Origin: an uncultured Rhodospirillaceae bacterium | GTDB taxonomy: Bacteria > Pseudomonadota > Alphaproteobacteria > RF32 > CAG-239 | NCBI GenBank assembly: GCA_900313155.1 | Contig: OMQE01000171.1 | Location: 1-15,871, forward strand | Direction of reading: 5' to 3' | DNA: 15,871 nt | Notes under the pieces: model-generated | Seen by the model: only the letters and a program-made list of their open reading frames with translations | Database searches by the model: none | What the model was told of the DNA's origin: nothing | Position numbers and translations under genes: made by a program | Shown: piece after piece, positions 7,415 through 13,907 of the stretch | Position numbering within the stretch: position 1 is the stretch's first letter | How the letters are laid out: the number at the start of each line of letters is the position of its first letter

Positions 7415-7890
7415 TTTTTACGCATAATTTTATCAAACGAAATAACCTCGGCACCTTTGTTTGCTGTTGGCGCAGATTTGCCACGTGGTGCTGTTTGTCC
7501 GTCGGCAGATATTTGTTCCGGCTCATCTTCCGGTTCAAAACTCAACCCGAATTTGGCTGAAGGGTCGGCAAAATAGGTAATGGCATCAAACGGAATGGTA
7601 ATTGTTTGCTCAATACCGCCAAAGCTTAAATCAACCGAAAAGCTGTTGTGACGAACCACTAAATTACTGAACTGATTTTGCAAAACAATGGTCATTGTTT
7701 CCGGATATTGAACCTTCAAATTTTGCGAAAGAACAACGCCCGGATAGCTTGTTTTGAAACTGATATAAAAGTGGTTTTCGCCCGGCAAGCCCTGTTCTTC
7801 CACAATTCTGAGCGCCAAATAAACCACATTACGCAAAGATTTTTCAATCAAATCATCATAATCTATTTCATCAAGCAATTTATCCATCAT
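7411..7890 (-). CDS. sspB: ClpXP adaptor SspB (alphaproteobacterial type)
   Basis: A 159-residue adaptor that binds the tmRNA-encoded ssrA tag on incompletely made proteins and hands them to the ClpXP protease. The N-terminal DYDDLIEKSLRNVVYLAL-like helix, the GLPGENHFYISFKTSYPGV stretch, LSQNLKVQYP and ITIPFDAITYFADPS fit the SspB-alpha family. After the globular part (about residue 117) comes a disordered acidic/basic linker. The C-terminal peptide VISFDKIMRKK corresponds in position to the ClpX-binding (XB) tail of SspB proteins; that is inferred. It starts 18 bases beyond the terminator-like end of the tmRNA gene and overlaps the downstream RHH gene. No separate promoter is obvious, so read-through from the tmRNA promoter or a promoter inside the tmRNA gene is possible. 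Confidence 0.88.
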   Translation of the reverse strand: MMDKLLDEIDYDDLIEKSLRNVVYLALRIVEEQGLPGENHFYISFKTSYPGVVLSQNLKVQYPETMTIVLQNQFSNLVVRHNSFSVDLSFGGIEQTITIPFDAITYFADPSAKFGLSFEPEDEPEQISADGQTAPRGKSAPTANKGAEVISFDKIMRKK

Positions 7891-7907
7891 CTTTTCTTTC
7901 CATTTTC

Positions 7908-7941
7908 AAACAAAACGAGCCGTTCTGTTGCTAGGTGGCTC
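7908..7941 (-). terminator. Terminator-like end of the tmRNA gene
   Basis: On the minus strand GAGCC (7941-7937) pairs with GGCTC (7921-7917) across 15 nt, followed by G and TTTTGTTT. The long loop suggests partial termination, which would let some transcription continue into sspB. Confidence 0.55.
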
Positions 7942-8216
7942 AGCCCCCACTTTAAGCAAACCAATGCCTAAAGGATTGAAATTTGTTGCATTTGCCTAAA
8001 TTAAGCAGCAACTGCAACCGGTGCAAAATTATCATTTGCATTCGTTTATTTTGAACCGATAACGGTGGTATCTTGCCGGACACAACACAAATCTTTACTG
8101 AACACTGTCGATCCTGTTTCACCCCCGTAAAAAATGGTGGAGGTGCCGAGTACTGCCCTCGGGTCCAATGCACCTATTCCATAAGGCCTCTGGTGTCACA
8201 GCCAATTGCTTGGCAG
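7917..8216 (-). ncRNA. ssrA: Circularly permuted two-piece tmRNA (ssrA), tag ANDNFAPVAVAA
   Basis: The precursor holds the acceptor piece first (about 8214-8135), then an 8-nt intervening segment (8134-8127), then the coding piece (8126 to about 7917). This permuted order is the known alphaproteobacterial arrangement. The acceptor stem pairs GGGGGTG (8126-8120) with CACCTCC (8145-8139). Pair three is G-U, the alanyl-tRNA synthetase identity element. An A discriminator and encoded CCA (8137-8135) follow. A 5-bp T-arm (CCGAG/CTCGG) abuts the acceptor stem with the 7-nt loop GGCAGTA. The D-loop-like AAACAGGATCGAC follows the 5' stem. GTTCAGT in the coding piece can pair with ATTGGAC in the acceptor piece (P2). 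The tag frame runs 8039-8001: GCA resume codon, ANDNFAPVAVAA, TAA. A 9-bp helix after the tag (TTAGGCAAA/TTTGCTTAA) looks like P5. The acceptor piece begins with a GCCAA-GCAA-TTGGC tetraloop hairpin. The exact mature ends are estimates. Confidence 0.95.
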
Positions 8217-8221
8217 TGCAT

Positions 8222-8250
8222 AATATATCGACATTTTTATAAAAAATCAA
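8222..8250 (-). promoter_or_regulatory. Promoter of the tmRNA gene
   Basis: On the minus strand TTGATT (8250-8245) and TATATT (8227-8222) are separated by exactly 17 nt. Transcription would start near 8216, right at the beginning of the acceptor-piece hairpin. Confidence 0.75.
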
Positions 8251-8333
8251 GCCCCTTATTGAAACACATTTTCCGGTATATTTTTTTGAAAATTCGGATA
8301 GCGTGAGTGATTGCGCCGTGAATTTTTCGATGA

Positions 8334-8353
8334 CGTGTAGATAATACTACACG
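8334..8353. repeat. Perfect 7-bp inverted repeat downstream of lepA
   Basis: CGTGTAG and CTACACG flank a 6-nt loop (8341-8346). It lies about 40 bases past the lepA stop. There is no T-run on either side, so it is a poor Rho-independent terminator; it may be a transcript-stabilising 3' hairpin or a protein-binding site. The rest of the stretch from 8251 to 8392 holds nothing else I can support. Confidence 0.5.
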
Positions 8354-8392
8354 AGGAGAAAAACAACAAGTAGTAAGCCATTAGACGAGTTT

Positions 8393-10195
8393 TTACTTAT
8401 CGCCAATACGCAGAGCCTCTATAAACGCGCTTTGCGGCACCTCTACTTTACCGAATTGCCGCATCCGTTGCTTGCCCTTTTTTTGGTTGTCTAAAAGCTT
8501 GCGTTTACGTGTTACATCTCCGCCATAACATTTTGCCGTCACGTCTTTGCGCATTGGTGAAATGGTTTCGCGCGCAACAATACGTCCGCCAATGGCTGCT
8601 TGTAACGGAATTTTGAACAAATGCCTCGGGATAAGGTCTTTCAAGCGTTCGCAAATTTGGCGTCCGCGGGCTTCCGCCTCGCCGCGATTACACAAAAACG
8701 CTAAGGCATCAACCGGTTCTTCATTGATTAAAATTTGCACCTTAACCAAATCTGCCGGCGCATAACCAATCAGTTCGTAATTAAAGCTGGCATAGCCGCT
8801 GGAAATAGATTTCAGCCTATCATAAAAATCAAACACGATTTCGCTGAGCGGAATTTTATATACCACCATGGCGCGATTGCCGACATAGGTCAAATCTTCC
8901 TGTTCGCCGCGACGCTCGGTGCAAAGTTTCAAAATAGCACCCAAATATTCGTCCGGCACCATAATAGTTGCTCGCACCATAGGCTCTTCAATGCTCTTAA
9001 TGGCAGACAAATCAGGCATATCTGCCGGATTGTGCAACACCATTTTTTGCCCGTTGGTCAAATAGATATTGTAAGCTACCGACGGCGCCGTGGTGATAAT
9101 ATCCAAATCAAATTCACGACCGATTCGCTCTTGGATAATTTCCATATGCAACAGCCCTAAAAAGCCGCAACGAAACCCCATGCCTAAAGCTTGGGAGTTT
9201 TCCGGTTGATAGTTGATGCTGGCATCGTTGAGTTTGAGCTTGGCAAGTGCGTCTTTAAGCGCATTATATTGACTGCTGTCCACCGGAAAAATGGAACAAA
9301 ACACCACCGAAACAGAAGGCTTGAAACCGGCAAGTGCCTTTTCACACGGATTTTTATTGTCGGTAATGGTGTCACCGATTTGGCAATCTTCCAAACTTTT
9401 AATACTGGCGGTAATAAAGCCTACTTCTCCGGCCGAAAGTTGTTCGGTATCGGTCATCTTTGGGGTAAAAATACCGATTCTGTCTATGGTATAATCTAAA
9501 CCGTTAGACATCATTCGGATATTTTGCTTTTTACGCAACACACCATCTTTAACACGCACTAAAATAATCACACCCAAATAAGAATCATACCAACTGTCTA
9601 TTAACAAAGCCTTGGTCGGTGCATTAACGTCGCCTTGCGGTGCCGGTAATTTTTGCACCACCTGTTCCAAAAGCGCCGGAATACCCACGCCGGTTTTGCC
9701 CGAAACTTCCACCGCGTCAGTTGTATCCAGCCCAATAACATCTTCTATTTGCTGTTTAACGCGTGTAACATCGGCCGACGGCAAGTCTATTTTATTCAGC
9801 GCCGTAATAATTTCGTGGTCGCTGTCAAGAGCCAAATAGACATTTGCCAAAGTTTGCGCCTCAACACCTTGAGTGGCGTCAACCACCAAAATTGTGCCTT
9901 CGCAAGAAGCCAGCGAGCGAGAAACTTCATAAGTAAAATCAACATGACCGGGGGTGTCTATCATATTTAGCTGATAGGTTTTGCCGTCTTCAGATTTAAA
10001 ATTGAGCCGTACCGTTTGTGCTTTAATGGTAATACCGCGTTCTCGCTCAATATCCATTGAATCGAGCACCTGTTCGGTCATCTCACGTTGTTGCAATCCG
10101 CCGCAATATTCAATCATGCGGTCGGCAATGGTCGATTTTCCGTGGTCTATGTGTGCCACAATGGCAAAATTGCGAATCAAACTTAAATCGGTCAT
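8393..10195 (-). CDS. lepA: Elongation factor 4 (LepA), GTPase
   Basis: A 600-residue translational GTPase, the usual length for LepA/EF4, which binds ribosomes and affects initiation and back-translocation. GTPase motifs in order are AHIDHGKS (14-21), RGITI, DTPGH, NKID and SGKTG. The G5 motif reads SGK where most LepA proteins have SAK, a mild variation. The C-terminal LepA-specific domain is intact: KCYGGDVTRKRKLL and KGKQRMRQFGKVEVPQSAF are its hallmarks. The start at 10195 has GAGGAG seven bases upstream. The gene is the first of a minus-strand series continuing to the tmRNA and sspB, although the tmRNA has its own promoter. Two overlapping promoter candidates precede it. Confidence 0.97.
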   Translation of the reverse strand: MTDLSLIRNFAIVAHIDHGKSTIADRMIEYCGGLQQREMTEQVLDSMDIERERGITIKAQTVRLNFKSEDGKTYQLNMIDTPGHVDFTYEVSRSLASCEGTILVVDATQGVEAQTLANVYLALDSDHEIITALNKIDLPSADVTRVKQQIEDVIGLDTTDAVEVSGKTGVGIPALLEQVVQKLPAPQGDVNAPTKALLIDSWYDSYLGVIILVRVKDGVLRKKQNIRMMSNGLDYTIDRIGIFTPKMTDTEQLSAGEVGFITASIKSLEDCQIGDTITDNKNPCEKALAGFKPSVSVVFCSIFPVDSSQYNALKDALAKLKLNDASINYQPENSQALGMGFRCGFLGLLHMEIIQERIGREFDLDIITTAPSVAYNIYLTNGQKMVLHNPADMPDLSAIKSIEEPMVRATIMVPDEYLGAILKLCTERRGEQEDLTYVGNRAMVVYKIPLSEIVFDFYDRLKSISSGYASFNYELIGYAPADLVKVQILINEEPVDALAFLCNRGEAEARGRQICERLKDLIPRHLFKIPLQAAIGGRIVARETISPMRKDVTAKCYGGDVTRKRKLLDNQKKGKQRMRQFGKVEVPQSAFIEALRIGDK

Positions 10196-10220
10196 AATTT
10201 CTCCTCAAAAACTTGCCCAC

Positions 10221-10262
10221 AAGATAATTTATTTTTTTACGCCATGCAACACTTATTGTCAA
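10221..10262 (-). promoter_or_regulatory. Two overlapping promoter candidates for lepA
   Basis: On the minus strand, TTGCAT (10249-10244) and TATCTT (10226-10221) are 17 nt apart. Slightly upstream, TTGACA (10262-10257) and TAAAAA (10239-10234) are also 17 nt apart. Either would give a short lepA leader. They sit back to back with the plus-strand promoter at 10269. Confidence 0.5.
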
Positions 10263-10268
10263 AATATC

Positions 10269-10296
10269 TTGCTTTTTACGCATTATCTGTTATATT
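10269..10296 (+). promoter_or_regulatory. Promoter candidate for the structured RNA
   Basis: TTGCTT (10269-10274) and TATATT (10291-10296) are 16 nt apart, predicting a start near 10303. That position begins the small hairpin at the 5' end of the candidate RNA. Confidence 0.45.
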
Positions 10297-10302
10297 TGTT
10301 TA

Positions 10303-10537
10303 CAGACAGTGTTTTGGACGCTGTTTAGCACCAAGTGTGCGGGCTCTCAACAAGCCTTTAACACCAGCGGCACGTTCTGCCGGATATTTATCGCTAACGT
10401 CAAAAATAGGCGATAAATGTTAATGAACCCGACTTAGGTCGGGTGGCTTTTAGCGTATATTTAAAGGCTGAAAGGACTATTACTGGTGTTTTGGTTGTTG
10501 AACTGCCCGACCACTTCTTGCGAAGCGGTCTTTTTTT
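10303..10537 (+). ncRNA. Candidate structured noncoding RNA, family not recognised
   Basis: No protein frame fits here, but the segment folds well. CGGGC (10340-10344) pairs with GCCCG (10505-10509), TCAACAA (10347-10353) with TTGTTGA (10495-10501), and AACACCAG (10360-10367) with CTGGTGTT (10483-10490). Within the closed region are three hairpins: CGGCA/TGCCG (10368-10382), the 9-bp ATTTATCGC/GCGATAAAT (10386-10418), and the 7-bp ACCCGAC/GTCGGGT (10427-10444). The unpaired GCCTTT (10354-10359) matches AAAGGC (10463-10468), giving a potential pseudoknot. A 5' hairpin (10305-10323) and a strong terminator bound the RNA. It lacks the hallmarks of tmRNA, RNase P RNA, SRP RNA or the unbranched 6S rod. 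It may instead be a long cis-acting leader of the next gene, but the terminator argues for a separate RNA. The 5' end is an estimate. Confidence 0.55.
10509..10537 (+). terminator. Strong Rho-independent terminator
   Basis: GACCACTTC (10509-10517) and GAAGCGGTC (10522-10530) form a 9-position stem with one A-C mismatch and a TTGC loop, directly followed by seven T. It ends the candidate RNA. Confidence 0.88.
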
Positions 10538-10570
10538 GTGCAAATGTAGAAAATAAGCATAGAAGATTAT

Positions 10571-10609
10571 AAGCCTTGCGGCTCAGAGGCAACGCAAGGC
10601 TTTGCTTTT
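10571..10609 (+). other. Second perfect hairpin, possible tandem terminator
   Basis: AAGCCTTGCG (10571-10580) and CGCAAGGCTT (10593-10602) form a perfect 10-bp stem with a 12-nt loop, followed by the moderately T-rich TGCTTTT. It could be a back-up terminator for the RNA upstream. It lies before the promoter at 10634, so it would not be in the leader of the next gene if that promoter is used. Confidence 0.5.
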
Positions 10610-10633
10610 AAAAAAACACCGGCATATTAGCTA

Positions 10634-10662
10634 TTGTCAAACATGAAAAAATATGTTTTAAT
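10634..10662 (+). promoter_or_regulatory. Promoter of the GNAT gene cluster
   Basis: TTGTCA (10634-10639) and TTTAAT (10657-10662) are 17 nt apart. The predicted start near 10669 leaves a very short leader with AAGGAG (10677-10682) before the ATG at 10690. Confidence 0.55.
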
Positions 10663-10689
10663 ATCAGATAATGAATAAGGAGAATAAAA

Positions 10690-11127
10690 ATGCGTAAAAT
10701 GATAGACATAGATTTTGGGTCTTCACGATATAATGAACTGGTGGAATTGCGCTACAAAATTTTGCTGGAGCCGTTGTGGCTCAAATTTCTCGATTCCTTC
10801 CGTCCCGAAGAGGCAAAATATTTGCATATTGGGTGTGTTGAAACACTTGACGGCAAACTTATCGGCGGGTTGATTTTGGCGCCGCTTGATGATGAAAAAA
10901 TCCGCCTAATGCAGGTGGCTGTTGATACCATTTATCAAGGCGAGGGTATTGGCCGAAAATTAGTCGGATACGCCGAAAAACGCGCTAAAAACGCCGGCTA
11001 TTCCACCATTGTGATGCACGCCATGCTCTCGGTAGTTGGTTTTTATGAGAGTATGGGCTACCACGCTGAAGGTGACGTTTTTGAAGAACAAGGCATAACC
11101 TTTATGAAAATGGTGAAGCAACTTTAA
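10690..11127 (+). CDS. GNAT family N-acetyltransferase
   Basis: A 145-residue acetyl-CoA-dependent acyltransferase. The N-terminal LRYKILLEPLW resembles the start of small GNAT proteins with an LRxxVLRxPL pattern. Motif A is at about residues 74-95: LMQVAVDTIYQGEGIGRKLV, with the QGEGIGR acetyl-CoA pyrophosphate-binding loop. Motif B, VVGFYESMGYHAEGD, follows, and the EEQGITFMKMVK end is typical. The substrate cannot be told; candidates include an amine, an amino acid or a protein N-terminus. It heads a plus-strand cluster, followed after 14 nt by a gene of unknown function, and has its own promoter and AAGGAG site. Confidence 0.9.
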   Translation: MRKMIDIDFGSSRYNELVELRYKILLEPLWLKFLDSFRPEEAKYLHIGCVETLDGKLIGGLILAPLDDEKIRLMQVAVDTIYQGEGIGRKLVGYAEKRAKNAGYSTIVMHAMLSVVGFYESMGYHAEGDVFEEQGITFMKMVKQL

Positions 11128-11141
11128 GAGGGGAAAAGTTT

Positions 11142-12008
11142 ATGGCAACGCGCGACGACATCAATTTCAAAAGGCAAAATTTGTTGTTAGAAGAAGCTGT
11201 TGAACAGCAAGACCACTATGCCGTGCGAGAGTTGGCCGATAAATATTTGCCCGAGGTATTAAAAGCAGATGTTTCTGATGCTGAAAAAGTTATTCAACTG
11301 AACAATATTTTACGCTTTGTGCAAACACCTGCCGCCGAAAAATTCAGTGAAGACATAGAAAAAGGTCAACATTGGGAAGCCTTTGAAATTGCCGATGCCA
11401 ACGAAAAAATTGTTAACAAGCTGTTGGAACAAATCATCAATTTAACACCGCAAGGTTTTGATGATGAACTGACCGTTTTAGCAAAACAAGTGGCAATCAA
11501 CAATGATGGCGGCGAGCGCCAGATGCAATACCATAATCCGGACTGTTTGCGCTTGATGAACGCCATTTATCAAAAACGAAATAATAAACAGGACTTCAAA
11601 TATCCGGATTTAATTGCGGCGTATCAATATATGCTCAAAGAGGAAGATGCCCTGAAAAAGACGCAAACCCGCGAAGAAAAACGTAAAAACGAAAGAAGCC
11701 GTGCTTATGCTCGTTTAGATGAAATTAAAGAACAGCTGAAAACCAATATTTCGCCGATTGATAAGTTGGATTTGCTTGATGAGGCGATTGAATTAAGTTC
11801 GCAAAAATATTTTTCTCCCTCTACCGCGAACAGCAAGCGCACAGGATATTGTGAACAGGCCTTAGCAATTTGCCGGCAAGAACTGCCTTGGCGTAAAGAT
11901 TTAAAAATTCGTTATGAAGACATACTCAAGCGCTATGATGTTCAGCGTAAACACATCAAAAACAGACAAATACGGAATAATAAATCGGTTGGTGTTTTTA
12001 CGCGATAA
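11142..12008 (+). CDS. Helical protein of unknown function
   Basis: A 288-residue cytoplasmic protein I do not recognise. It lacks a signal peptide and membrane segments and is rich in charged residues. Most of it should be alpha-helical, including a highly charged stretch likely to be a long helix or coiled coil (about residues 165-200, LKKTQTREEKRKNERSR...). The C-terminal 30 residues are strongly basic (KRYDVQRKHIKNRQIR...), which suggests nucleic-acid contact, although that is only inference. GAGGGG precedes the ATG. It begins 14 nt after the GNAT gene and ends 28 nt before the metallophosphoesterase gene, so it is probably co-transcribed. Confidence 0.7.
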   Translation: MATRDDINFKRQNLLLEEAVEQQDHYAVRELADKYLPEVLKADVSDAEKVIQLNNILRFVQTPAAEKFSEDIEKGQHWEAFEIADANEKIVNKLLEQIINLTPQGFDDELTVLAKQVAINNDGGERQMQYHNPDCLRLMNAIYQKRNNKQDFKYPDLIAAYQYMLKEEDALKKTQTREEKRKNERSRAYARLDEIKEQLKTNISPIDKLDLLDEAIELSSQKYFSPSTANSKRTGYCEQALAICRQELPWRKDLKIRYEDILKRYDVQRKHIKNRQIRNNKSVGVFTR

Positions 12009-12036
12009 ATAAATTTACAAAGGAAAAGAAAATAAA

Positions 12037-13158
12037 ATGACAATGTGGCTTATCATTATGTGGACAACATTAGCCGTGACCGGTATCGGACTGGTTTATT
12101 TAAGCTCTCGCTTGGAAAAATTCGGCTTTATGGATAAGTTGACCGATTGCCGACCAAAGCGCAAATCAGTCTTAAGCATTGTGCTTGTTTTTGGGTTGTT
12201 TGCCCTTATCGGTTGGCAAATTAACTTTATGAACGCCATTGTTTGCACGGTGTATTTTGCGCTTGTTTGGGCTTTATGCGATTTTGCCAATTGGCTTATC
12301 ATCAAAATCAGACGCAAAATATTCAAACGCTACTATGCCGGTGTTTGCGCTTTTGTTATCAGCATTGCCGCTTTGGCTTGCGGTTGGTATTTAGACCATC
12401 AGGTTTGGCAAACAGACTACAATTTGAATACGCAAAAATCGGTTCGTCCGCTGAAAATTGCCATGTTTGCGGATTCTCATTTAGGTACAACTTTTGATGC
12501 TGAAGGCTTTGCCGTGCACTTGGCAAACATTCAGGCGCAACAGCCGGATATGCTGATTATTGCCGGTGATTTTGTAGATGACGATACTTCACGCGAAGAT
12601 ATGCTTAAAGCCTGTCAGGCTTTAGGTAAATTCCAAACCCGCTATGGCACTTATTTTGCGTTTGGCAACCATGACAGCGGATATTACGGCTCGGCTTATC
12701 GGGGCTTTGGGGTTCATGAGCTGATTGTGGCGTTGCAACAAAACGGTGTTAAAGTTTTGCGAGATGATACCGTTTTGGTTGATAACGAATTGTATGTCAT
12801 CGGGCGGCGCGATCTTTCTGATGTGCGCGAAAAACATGGGGCTCGACAATCTATGCAGGAGCTGATGCAAAACCTTGATAACCAAAAATACACAATTGTT
12901 ATTGACCATCAACCGGCCGATTATGCCGCGCAAGCCGATGCCGGTGTAGATTTGGTGCTTTCCGGTCACACTCATGGCGGACAGCTTTTTCCGTTTAATC
13001 AGGTTGGTAAGTGGATTGGCGCCAACGACCGAATTTATGGTTTAGAAAAGCGAGGTAATACCAATTTTATTGTTACTTCCGGAATTTCGGACTGGGCAAT
13101 CAAGTTCAAAACCGGCACCAAGTCGGAATATGTGATTGTCAACGTTGAGCAAAAATAG
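12037..13158 (+). CDS. Membrane-anchored calcineurin-like metallophosphoesterase
   Basis: A 373-residue enzyme of the YaeI/YkuE-like group. About four membrane segments occupy residues 2-120, followed by a cytoplasmic or periplasmic phosphoesterase domain with every metal-binding block: FADSHLG, IIAGDFVDD, FGNHDSG, VIDHQPADY and LSGHTHGGQLFP. These bind two divalent metal ions and hydrolyse a phosphodiester or monoester. Relatives act on lipid-linked phosphates or pyrophosphates, but the substrate here is unknown. The start follows AAAGGAAAAG at about 12 nt. The ATG at 12037 is followed by a second one two codons later, so the exact start is uncertain by two residues. It sits between the unknown helical gene and the HsdR-N-like gene in the same direction. 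Confidence 0.9.
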   Translation: MTMWLIIMWTTLAVTGIGLVYLSSRLEKFGFMDKLTDCRPKRKSVLSIVLVFGLFALIGWQINFMNAIVCTVYFALVWALCDFANWLIIKIRRKIFKRYYAGVCAFVISIAALACGWYLDHQVWQTDYNLNTQKSVRPLKIAMFADSHLGTTFDAEGFAVHLANIQAQQPDMLIIAGDFVDDDTSREDMLKACQALGKFQTRYGTYFAFGNHDSGYYGSAYRGFGVHELIVALQQNGVKVLRDDTVLVDNELYVIGRRDLSDVREKHGARQSMQELMQNLDNQKYTIVIDHQPADYAAQADAGVDLVLSGHTHGGQLFPFNQVGKWIGANDRIYGLEKRGNTNFIVTSGISDWAIKFKTGTKSEYVIVNVEQK

Positions 13159-13235
13159 AAAAATTTGCCTGATTACTCTTTTATTGCGGCAAAAAGCGCA
13201 TATATTGCAAAAAAATACAACAATGAAAGAGCAAA

Positions 13236-13847
13236 ATGACAGACAAAGATTTATTGCAACATTTGCTGGATTATTTGGCGCAACAAGGCTACCCCGAAGA
13301 TAGCGTGCTGGTCAATTTTATGGTAGGCAGCAAGCGAGCCGATGTGGTGGTGGCCGATACTGAAACTCACGCACCTTTGCAAATTTTTGTGCTCAAAAAA
13401 CAAAAATCGGAACGAGCGGTTGAAGACGGCAAAAAGCAGATTAAAAAGTTTTTATCCGAAACCGATACCACAAATCCGGACGTTTCGGCGTATTTGATTT
13501 TTCCCAGCGAGAAAGAGCCATATTTCACCGCGGTTAATCCGGAAAACGGCACCATGTTGCCGGCAACATTTTTCAACTATCAAAATTTGGTGCAAAAAAG
13601 CAAAAATGCCAGCGCCTCCATGCTTCAAGGTAATAAAAAACGCGCGGTCGGCAACCTCAAATGGGCAACCGTTATGCTGATGGTGGTAATTTGTGCCGTG
13701 CTGTTACTAGATTTATTCAATGTGATAGAAATTACCGGATATCGGCTGTATTTGATTTTGATGATTGTGATTTTGGTGCTGTTGCCGTATTATGAAACCA
13801 TCAAAATTGCCAACTTTGAACTAACGCAAAAGAATAAGAAAAAATAG
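13236..13847 (+). CDS. Membrane-tethered HsdR-N-like (PD-(D/E)XK fold) protein
   Basis: A 203-residue protein in two parts. Residues 1-110 follow the N-terminal domain of type I restriction HsdR-like proteins: a helix (LLQHLLDYLAQQGYP), a strand ending in KRADVVV with the metal-binding Asp at 36, then PLQIFVLKKQK where active enzymes have E-x-K, and AVEDGKKQIKKFL. At the catalytic glutamate position there is Val52 while the Lys is kept, so cleavage is doubtful. Two membrane segments follow at about 142-164 and 169-185, leaving a short basic tail. No restriction or methylase genes are nearby. The call is by pattern recognition. The start follows GAAAGAG, a weak ribosome site, 77 nt after the metallophosphoesterase gene. 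Confidence 0.6.
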   Translation: MTDKDLLQHLLDYLAQQGYPEDSVLVNFMVGSKRADVVVADTETHAPLQIFVLKKQKSERAVEDGKKQIKKFLSETDTTNPDVSAYLIFPSEKEPYFTAVNPENGTMLPATFFNYQNLVQKSKNASASMLQGNKKRAVGNLKWATVMLMVVICAVLLLDLFNVIEITGYRLYLILMIVILVLLPYYETIKIANFELTQKNKKK

Positions 13848-13860
13848 CCGAGAAGACACG

Positions 13861-13888
13861 TTTCTTGTTAGAATCAAAAGCTTATATA
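13861..13888 (+). promoter_or_regulatory. Weak promoter candidate for sodC
   Basis: TTTCTT (13861-13866) and TATATA (13883-13888) are 16 nt apart, with the start near 13895 and GGGAG just before the ATG. The -35 box is a weak match, so co-transcription with the preceding gene is equally possible. Confidence 0.35.
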
Positions 13889-13907
13889 AACTTGCGGGAG
13901 AAACAAA

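Noticed and set aside
8073..8306. Plus-strand frame over the tmRNA region
   Set aside because: It crosses the tmRNA acceptor and coding pieces and the promoter, and has no ribosome site.
10303..10537. The structured RNA as 6S RNA, RNase P RNA or SRP RNA
   Set aside because: It is branched, not a 6S-like rod; the RNase P core box GAGGAAAGTCC and the SRP GGAAGGAAGCAG-type loop are absent.
13236..13847. A complete restriction-modification system around the HsdR-N-like gene
   Set aside because: No methylase, specificity subunit or helicase domain is present in the neighbourhood.
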